Shown: in pieces, positions 57,458 through 64,000 of the stretch
Layout of the letters: the number at the start of each line of letters is the position of its first letter
Position numbering within the stretch: position 1 is the first letter of the stretch
Made by a program: the position numbers and the translations under genes
NCBI RefSeq assembly: GCF_030263935.1
Contig: NZ_CP127162.1
Span: forward strand, 22,501 to 86,500
Reading direction: 5' to 3'
Length of the DNA: 64,000 nt
Source: Paenibacillus polygoni
Lineage (GTDB): Bacteria; Bacillota; Bacilli; Paenibacillales; Paenibacillaceae
Notes under the pieces: model-generated
What the model was told of the DNA's origin: nothing
Databases searched by the model: none
The model's input: only the letters and a program-made list of their open reading frames with translations

Positions 57458-58357
57458 ATGAAATACGTCATGCTGAATGGGCAATTGACTGAGACAACGA
57501 AAGCCGCGATTCCTGTAATGGATCACGGCTTCTTATACGGAATGGGTCTATTTGAGACTTTTCGAACCTATGGGGGCAAACCTTCGTTACTGTCTCGTCA
57601 TCTTCAAAGGCTTTCTGAGGGTTGTAAGGATTTAGGGATTCCTTTTCGGGCGGAAGAACATAAACTGGAGATGCTTATTCGTGAGCTGCTGGAAGCTAAC
57701 GGGCTTAGTGACGGCTATATAAGGTACACGGTTTCAGCAGGCGAAGAGATTCTAGGGTTGCCTTCGGCAGACTACCGTGAACCGAGCCACCTTATTTTTG
57801 CTAAAGAACTGCCTGTCCTAAATGAAGCTTGGTATATCAAAGGAAAACCTCTTCAATTGCTGAAGACGATTAGGAATACACCTGAGGGCTTGGTTCGGTA
57901 TAAATCTTTGCACTACATGAATAACATTCTTGCGAAGAGAGAGCTTATGCAGTATAAGCAGGCAGTAGAGTCTCAAGCGGAAGGTTTAATGTTGACCAAA
58001 GAGGGGCATCTTGCTGAAGGGATTGTCAGTAATCTTTTTTTTATAGCCAAAGGAGTTCTTTATACCCCTGAAATAAGCACAGGTATCTTGCCTGGCATTA
58101 CTAGAGAGGTTGTTCTTGAAGCTGCGAGTGACCTAGGTATTCCTGTAGTAAAAGGGTTATTCACAACTCAGCACCTATCTCAGGCGGATGAGATTTTTAT
58201 GACTAGTTCCATACAAGAATTAATTCCAATAACAGCACTGCTTGGTTTTCCGGAAGGGGAAGTGATTCAGGTTCAAGACGGAATAATGGGACCGAATACG
58301 CGCAGACTGCTGGATTTATACCGAAAGAAAGCAGGTAGAGATGATGTTGAAACCTAA
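57458..58357 (+). CDS. pabC: aminodeoxychorismate lyase
   Basis: PLP fold-type IV enzyme releasing p-aminobenzoate. Start at ATG 57458 (MKYVMLNGQL), two bases after the pabA stop, implying coupling; the longer frame overlapping pabA is not coding. 299 residues. DHGFLYGMGLFETFRTYGG (about 24-42), lysine in RYKSLHYMNNILAK (about 147-160, Lys149), and the glutamate in GHLAEGIVSNLFF. Overlaps folP by 17 bp. Confidence 0.95.
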   Translation: MKYVMLNGQLTETTKAAIPVMDHGFLYGMGLFETFRTYGGKPSLLSRHLQRLSEGCKDLGIPFRAEEHKLEMLIRELLEANGLSDGYIRYTVSAGEEILGLPSADYREPSHLIFAKELPVLNEAWYIKGKPLQLLKTIRNTPEGLVRYKSLHYMNNILAKRELMQYKQAVESQAEGLMLTKEGHLAEGIVSNLFFIAKGVLYTPEISTGILPGITREVVLEAASDLGIPVVKGLFTTQHLSQADEIFMTSSIQELIPITALLGFPEGEVIQVQDGIMGPNTRRLLDLYRKKAGRDDVET

Positions 58358-59198
58358 ACTATATAAACGTACATATCAGCGCGGCGAAATGTCGCTTAAG
58401 CTGGGTGACAGAACACTGATTATGGGGATTGTTAACGTAACTCCGGATTCGTTCTCTGATGGGGGACAATACAATTCTGTAGATCGTGCAGTTGCTCATG
58501 CTGTAGAACTCTTCGAACAAGGAGCAGATATCATTGATATCGGCGGTGAATCTACTCGCCCAGGACACACTGTCATTTCAAGTGAAGAAGAGATTGCGCG
58601 TGTAGTCCCTGTAATTGAATCTTTACACAAAACAGCCCCGCATATCCCAATCTCTATTGATACGTATAAAGCAGATGTAGCGAGAGCGGCAATCGATGCA
58701 GGAGCTCATATCATTAATGATATTTGGGGTCTCAAAGCTGATCAGGATATGGCACCGCTTGCGCGCGAGAAAAATTGTCCTGTTATCCTAATGCATAATC
58801 GTGAGAACACAGATTACGATGATTTTATTACCGACGCAGTTGCGGATCTAAAAGAAAGCATTGAAATTGCGTTGCAGGCTGGTATTTCTAAAGACAATAT
58901 TATTCTAGATCCAGGTATCGGATTTGCAAAAAGCTATGAGCAAAACTTACAGATGATGATATCATTAGGTGCATTGCTGGAACTTGGCTACCCTGTTCTG
59001 CTCGCTACCTCTCGCAAGCGGTTTATTCGGAATACACTGCAATTGCCAGTGGATGATCTAGTTGAGGGAACGGCAGCTACTGTGGCTTTTGGGATTGCTC
59101 AAGGAGCGCAAATGGTACGAGTTCATGATGTAGCTCAAATCAAGCGTACAGTAGACATGTGTGATGCTATGCTTTACCAAGGAAGAGAGGAATTATAA
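58341..59198 (+). CDS. folP: dihydropteroate synthase
   Basis: Target of sulfonamides; joins p-aminobenzoate to the pterin. 285 residues. MGIVNVTPDSFSDGGQY (28-44), DIGGESTRPGH (66-76), SIDTYKADVARAAIDAG, NDIWGL, LDPGIGFAKSYEQN and ATSRKRFI are complete. ATG at 58341 is preceded by GCAGGTAGAG within pabC. Part of pabBAC-folP-folB-folK. Confidence 0.97.
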   Translation: MMLKPKLYKRTYQRGEMSLKLGDRTLIMGIVNVTPDSFSDGGQYNSVDRAVAHAVELFEQGADIIDIGGESTRPGHTVISSEEEIARVVPVIESLHKTAPHIPISIDTYKADVARAAIDAGAHIINDIWGLKADQDMAPLAREKNCPVILMHNRENTDYDDFITDAVADLKESIEIALQAGISKDNIILDPGIGFAKSYEQNLQMMISLGALLELGYPVLLATSRKRFIRNTLQLPVDDLVEGTAATVAFGIAQGAQMVRVHDVAQIKRTVDMCDAMLYQGREEL

Positions 59199-59200
59199 TT

Positions 59201-59569
59201 ATGGATAAAATGAAACTTCACCGTATGGAGTACTATGGATATCACGGAGTCTTTGAGGAAGAACGTAAACTTGGACAGCGATTCTATATTGATCTAGAAC
59301 TTGATATGGACTTACAAGAAGCAGGTAGGCATGATGATCTTACCAAAACGATAAATTACGCCGAGATTCACGAACATGTGAAAAATATCGTTGAAAATAA
59401 GTCATTCCAATTAATTGAAGCTTTAGGTGAATATATTGCATCTTCCCTACTTGAGACTTATACTAGTGTGGATGCGCTTGTAGTCAAGGTAACAAAACCG
59501 CATCCTCCTTTCGATATTCATTTTGAAGGAGTTACAGTAGAACTTCATCGTACTAGGAAAGTAGGATAA
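59201..59569 (+). CDS. folB: dihydroneopterin aldolase
   Basis: 122 residues, family length. MEYYGYHGVFEEERKLGQRF (about 8-27) with the conserved YGYHG and E, INYAEIHEHVK (about 50-60), and the catalytic lysine in VKVTKPHPP (about 102-110). ATG lies 2 bp after the folP stop with AGAGAGG upstream. Confidence 0.96.
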   Translation: MDKMKLHRMEYYGYHGVFEEERKLGQRFYIDLELDMDLQEAGRHDDLTKTINYAEIHEHVKNIVENKSFQLIEALGEYIASSLLETYTSVDALVVKVTKPHPPFDIHFEGVTVELHRTRKVG

Positions 59570-59575
59570 CGACTC

Positions 59576-60121
59576 ATGAATGCACATTCAACCTCTGATA
59601 CGTCAGAGGCTTATATTGCTTTAGGGGCTAATTTAGGCGATCGGGAGCAGACGCTTATGTCTGCAATAAGGATGCTGGACAAGCAAGATGATATTGAGGT
59701 TATTGCTTGCTCTGATTTATACGAAACAGACCCAGTAGGTTATACTGATCAGCCTGCATTTATTAATATGGCCATTTCCGTCAATACAACACTATCTCCT
59801 GAGGAGCTGCTGGGTCGTATGCTTGAGATCGAGAACCAGCTAGGACGTGTTCGTCATATCAGATGGGGTCCAAGAACCGTTGATCTCGACTTGCTATGGT
59901 ATGAAGGAGTAGAAATGAATACAGAGAAGCTTATTCTTCCGCATCCAAGAATGCAGGAGAGAGCTTTTGTGTTAGTTCCATTATCCGATGTTGTCCGTGA
60001 AAAATCAGACAACATTTCTTGTTTTGTACAAACAGCTTTAGAGAGCCTGGATGAAAGGGATGGAATACGGCGGTGGAAAACATGCAACTGGCCAGACGAA
60101 TCCGCGCTTTCCGAAAATTGA
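59576..60121 (+). CDS. folK: 6-hydroxymethyl-7,8-dihydropterin pyrophosphokinase
   Basis: 181 residues. ALGANLGDREQTLMSAI (16-32), ETDPVGYTDQPAFINMA (about 49-65), RVRHIRWGPRTVDLDLLWY (about 91-109; the two-metal D-x-D) and LPHPRMQERAFVLVPL are diagnostic. The last 16 codons overlap yazB in another frame. Confidence 0.96.
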   Translation: MNAHSTSDTSEAYIALGANLGDREQTLMSAIRMLDKQDDIEVIACSDLYETDPVGYTDQPAFINMAISVNTTLSPEELLGRMLEIENQLGRVRHIRWGPRTVDLDLLWYEGVEMNTEKLILPHPRMQERAFVLVPLSDVVREKSDNISCFVQTALESLDERDGIRRWKTCNWPDESALSEN

Positions 60122-60270
60122 AAGGTGTAACTCAGCAGTCTCTAGCAGAGCAAACAGGCATATCTCTCGCTATGCTCGGTATGATTGAGCGGGGAACTCG
60201 TGTCCCAACAGAAGAGCAGCTTGTTAGAATCGCAGATGTTCTTGCTATATCCCTGTCGGAGTTTATATAG
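60073..60270 (+). CDS. yazB: YazB, small XRE-family helix-turn-helix protein
   Basis: 65 residues made up of one HTH domain: LARRIRAFRKLKGVTQQSLAEQTGISLAMLGMIERGTRVPTEEQL, with the helix-turn-helix at about 18-42. GTG start at 60073; ATG 60082 is an alternative. It overlaps the 3' end of folK by 49 bp, an unusually long overlap conserved in position with Bacillus folK-yazB-dusB. Regulatory target unknown. Confidence 0.88.
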   Translation: MENMQLARRIRAFRKLKGVTQQSLAEQTGISLAMLGMIERGTRVPTEEQLVRIADVLAISLSEFI

Positions 60271-60377
60271 GAGACGCAGTGGTTTATATTCTGAAAAATA
60301 ACTTGAACGTTTAGATATGATAGATATAAATGACGTAAAGATCAATAAAGATTTTCAAAGGAGTGATACGAAACCCT

Positions 60378-61421
60378 ATGCTTAAGATCGCTGATATTGA
60401 AATGAAGAATCAGGTCGTTGTTGCTCCGATGGCGGGAGTAAGTAATCCGGCTTTTCGCCTCATTGCTAAGGAATTTGGCGCTGGGTTAGTCTGCGCTGAA
60501 ATGGTCAGCGATAAAGGAATTATAAATGGTAATAAACGAACGAGAGAAATGTTATTTGTAGATGAACGGGAAAAGCCGCTTAGTCTGCAAATCGTTGGCG
60601 GCAACAGAGAAACATTGGTTGCTGCTGCGAAGGTTGTTGACCAAGAAACGAATGCAGATATTATTGATATTAACATGGGTTGTCCTGCCCCTAAAATTAA
60701 TAAAAGTGATGCGGGAGCACGTTGGCTTTTAGATCCGAATAAAATTTATGAGATGGTATCTGCTGTAGTGGATGCTGTGTCTAAACCAGTGACAGTAAAG
60801 ATGCGTATCGGCTGGGATCATGATCATATCTATGCTGTCGAAAACGCACGTGCAGTAGAAAGTGCTGGGGGAAAAGCAATAGCTCTACACGGTAGAACAA
60901 GAGAGCAATTGTATACTGGCCGGGCAGACTGGGATATTATAAAGGAAGTTAAGGATTCGGTTTCCATTCCGATTATTGGGAACGGCGATATTTCTTCACC
61001 AGAAGAAGCAAAACGAAGACTGGAAGAATCCGGAGTAGACGGAGTTATGATCGGCCGAGCTGCCCTTGGTAATCCATGGATGCTATATAGAACTATTGAA
61101 TACCTTGAAAAGGGTGTGTTGCCGGCAGACCCGTCACCGGAAGAAAAAATGCGTATTGCCATACTGCACATGGATCGATTAATTGACCTGAAAGGGGAAA
61201 ATGTAGCAGTACGTGAAATGCGTAAGCATTTATCTTGGTATCTGAAAGGACTCAAAGGTTCTGCACGAATAAAAGATGCCATCATGGAAGGAACCAAACG
61301 TGACGAGATGGTTGAGATACTTACAAATTATTTGGAAAACTTGCCTCGAAATGAGTCGAATACAGAAACAGACAGCCAAGAAATTGATCAAGAGTCAATA
61401 AATACGGACTGTGCTTGCTAA
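60378..61421 (+). CDS. dusB: tRNA-dihydrouridine synthase
   Basis: FMN enzyme reducing uridines in tRNA. Start at ATG 60378 (MLKIADIEMKNQVVVAPMAG); AAAGGAG is 14 bases upstream and the in-frame GTG 60363 abuts it. 347 residues. APMAGVSNPAFR (16-27), NMGCPAPKINKSDAG with active-site Cys (about 99-113), KMRIGWDHDH, LHGRTREQ, GNGDISSPEEA and GVMIGRAALGNPW. The acidic, disordered C-terminal 20 residues end in CAC. Confidence 0.95.
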   Translation: MLKIADIEMKNQVVVAPMAGVSNPAFRLIAKEFGAGLVCAEMVSDKGIINGNKRTREMLFVDEREKPLSLQIVGGNRETLVAAAKVVDQETNADIIDINMGCPAPKINKSDAGARWLLDPNKIYEMVSAVVDAVSKPVTVKMRIGWDHDHIYAVENARAVESAGGKAIALHGRTREQLYTGRADWDIIKEVKDSVSIPIIGNGDISSPEEAKRRLEESGVDGVMIGRAALGNPWMLYRTIEYLEKGVLPADPSPEEKMRIAILHMDRLIDLKGENVAVREMRKHLSWYLKGLKGSARIKDAIMEGTKRDEMVEILTNYLENLPRNESNTETDSQEIDQESINTDCAC

Positions 61422-61438
61422 GGCTATTAGAGAGAACA

Positions 61439-61467
61439 TTGACTTTTCAATATCGTTAACCTATAAT
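61439..61467 (+). promoter_or_regulatory. sigma-A promoter of greA
   Basis: TTGACT (61439-61444), 17 bp, TATAAT (61462-61467), about 150 bp before the greA start. Confidence 0.8.
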
Positions 61468-61517
61468 TTTTTTGGTATAAATTCGGCAAGATGGTTTTAT
61501 GTTCAAGGACACCTAAG

Positions 61518-61540
61518 AGAACGAATTGTTCTGTTTTTTT
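61518..61540 (+). terminator. terminator-like hairpin in the greA leader
   Basis: AGAAC/GTTCT short stem with GAATT loop, then G and seven T residues. It lies downstream of the greA promoter, so it may be an attenuator or end dusB readthrough. The stem is weak (5 bp). Confidence 0.4.
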
Positions 61541-61616
61541 AAGATTAGCATATCGTTTTTAAAATGAATTTTTGAATTAGTTCCATATTATTCCCATGAC
61601 AGGAGAATCGGTTAAC

Positions 61617-62093
61617 ATGAGCGATAAAGAAGTCATTCTTACCCAAGAGGGGCTCAAGAAGCTTGAGGACGAACTCGAGAACTTGAAGTCTGTAAAACGC
61701 CGTGAAGTTGCAGAACGGATTAAAGTAGCTATTGGATATGGTGATATTAGTGAGAATTCGGAGTATGAAGATGCGAAGAATGAGCAAGCTTTTATTGAAG
61801 GGCGTGTACTCACTCTCGAGAAAATGCTTCGCAATGCGCGTATCATTAATAGCGATGAGGTTGGCACAGACATCGTAGGAATTGGTGCAACCGTTACAGT
61901 TGAAGATATGGAGTTTGGCGATGTGGTTGAATACACGATCGTTGGATCTGCAGAATCTAATCCGCTTCAAAATAAAATTTCAAATGAAAGCCCTGTTGGT
62001 AAAGCTATTATTGGCAAAGCCAAAGGAACTGTGGTTGATGTAAGTGTTCCTGCAGGTGTTATCCAGTACAAAATTGTAGATATCAAGAAGTAA
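61617..62093 (+). CDS. greA: transcription elongation factor GreA
   Basis: Rescues backtracked RNA polymerase. Start at ATG 61617 ([20 protein letters not shown]) after AGGAG; ATG 61596 has no ribosome-binding site. 158 residues, exact family length. N-terminal coiled coil with the tip acidic [15 protein letters not shown] (about 38-52), and C-terminal FKBP-like domain with [19 protein letters not shown]. Confidence 0.97.
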   Translation: MSDKEVILTQEGLKKLEDELENLKSVKRREVAERIKVAIGYGDISENSEYEDAKNEQAFIEGRVLTLEKMLRNARIINSDEVGTDIVGIGATVTVEDMEFGDVVEYTIVGSAESNPLQNKISNESPVGKAIIGKAKGTVVDVSVPAGVIQYKIVDIKK

Positions 62094-62121
62094 TCATACA
62101 AAAGGATCGGGATATGAAGAG

Positions 62122-62148
62122 AGCTTCCCTAGGGGAAGCTTTTTTTCA
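62122..62148 (+). terminator. intrinsic terminator after greA
   Basis: AGCTTCCC pairs with GGGGAAGCT, followed by seven T residues. Confidence 0.9.
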
Positions 62149-62180
62149 ATCATTTGATTTCATGAAGGCATCGTACTTTA

Positions 62181-62261
62181 GTTCGTACGAACGGCTTATT
62201 ATGACATGCCTTGTATCTTTTAAGATGCAGTACTGTATACGATATCTGCATTTGAAGATAC
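62181..62261 (+). promoter_or_regulatory. palindrome and long hairpin in the lysS upstream region
   Basis: GTTCGTACGAAC (62181-62192) is a perfect 12-bp palindrome. Downstream, GTATCTT...ATGCAG (62213-62230) pairs with CTGCAT...AAGATAC (62246-62261) around a 15-nt loop and a small internal bulge. It ends 29 bp before the lysS ATG. No T-box motifs and no T tract are seen. Confidence 0.5.
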
Positions 62262-62280
62262 ATAATAATTAAGGAGTTGA

Positions 62281-63801
<1,521 letters not shown>

Positions 63802-63851
63802 GAAGGACAAGCATTTTGCATAAACAAGTTTACAATAGAATCTAGACATAC

Positions 63852-63895
63852 AGAGGAACAGCTGAGCAGATGATGCTTGAGGTTGTTCCTCTTTT
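63852..63895 (+). terminator. intrinsic terminator after lysS
   Basis: AGAGGAACA pairs with TGTTCCTCT (plus inner AGCA/TGCT pairing), followed by TTTT. Confidence 0.9.
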
Positions 63896-63939
63896 AAAAT
63901 GTACGGATTGGCAAGGGCTATGAAGAAAGGCGAGATGTA

Positions 63940-64000
63940 ATGAAGAGACGTGTGGGTTTCACCAAAAAACTGGCTACTCCGCCATTTATATTAGTCGCAG
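63940..64000 (+). CDS. start of an unidentified gene (truncated by window end)
   Basis: ATG at 63940 behind GAAAGGCGAG opens a frame of at least 20 residues: basic MKRRVGFTKK, then the hydrophobic-leaning LATPPFILVA, which could be the beginning of a membrane segment. Too short to assign; it is not ctsR, which follows lysS in B. subtilis. Confidence 0.55.
   Translation, partial: MKRRVGFTKKLATPPFILVA

Overview
The window is a chromosomal segment of a low-to-mid G+C, endospore-forming Gram-positive bacterium. It reproduces the gene order downstream of the origin-proximal rrn operon of Bacillus subtilis (csfB-yaaO-tmk-darA-yaaR-holB-ricT-yabA-trmN6-rsmI-abrB ... tatD-yabE-rnmV-ksgA-yabG-veg-sspF-ispE-purR-spoVG-glmU-prs-pth-fin-mfd-spoVT-yabM-yabN-rqcP-yabP-yabQ-divIC-yabR-spoIIE-yabS-yabT-tilS-hprT-ftsH-coaX-hslO-yacD-cysK-pabBAC-folP-folB-folK-yazB-dusB-greA-lysS). 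Several departures from B. subtilis suggest Paenibacillus or a close relative (inference): hup sits between yabN and rqcP, a nadABC operon sits between ftsH and coaX, an HD hydrolase occupies the place of metS, and xpaC/yaaN, yazA, yabJ and ctc are absent.

Layout: 1-2.0 kb, 3' part of 23S rRNA, 5S rRNA and the rrn terminator. 2.1-3.8 kb, a small accessory patch (lipoprotein, reverse-strand membrane protein, csfB) with AT-rich tandem repeats. 4-12 kb, nucleotide metabolism, c-di-AMP receptor, clamp loader subunit, replication control and rRNA/tRNA methylation, ending in reverse-strand abrB. 12.3-20 kb, HD hydrolase, tatD, a c-di-AMP (ydaO-type) riboswitch with yabE, rnmV, ksgA, yabG, veg, sspF. 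20-32 kb, ispE, purR, spoVG, glmU, prs, pth, fin, mfd, a PPIase lipoprotein, spoVT. 32-45 kb, lipid flippase, yabN, hup, rqcP, spore-coat/cortex and division genes, spoIIE, yabS, yabT, tilS, hprT. 45-64 kb, ftsH, nadABC, coaX, hslO, yacD, cysK, the pab/fol operon, dusB, greA, lysS and the start of an unknown gene.

The genes combine housekeeping with sporulation control. Regulatory DNA is legible: a consensus abrB promoter with a Spo0A box just downstream, a consensus sigma-H promoter at spoVG, sigma-G-type promoters before sspF and spoVT, a 22-bp-spaced promoter before spoIIE, two tandem consensus promoters before veg, and a candidate operator at the nad operon. Many CDS starts given here are internal to the longest open frame and were chosen by Shine-Dalgarno position and family N-termini.

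I saw no prophage, transposon, CRISPR array, toxin-antitoxin or defence locus and no clearly novel multi-gene system. The most unusual items are small: a CTG-start lipoprotein, a 14-codon ORF behind the riboswitch, a hairpin occluding the fin ribosome-binding site, a structured cysK leader, a cluster of Spo0A-like boxes at the HD hydrolase gene, and an AbrB with a CxxC-CxxC tail.
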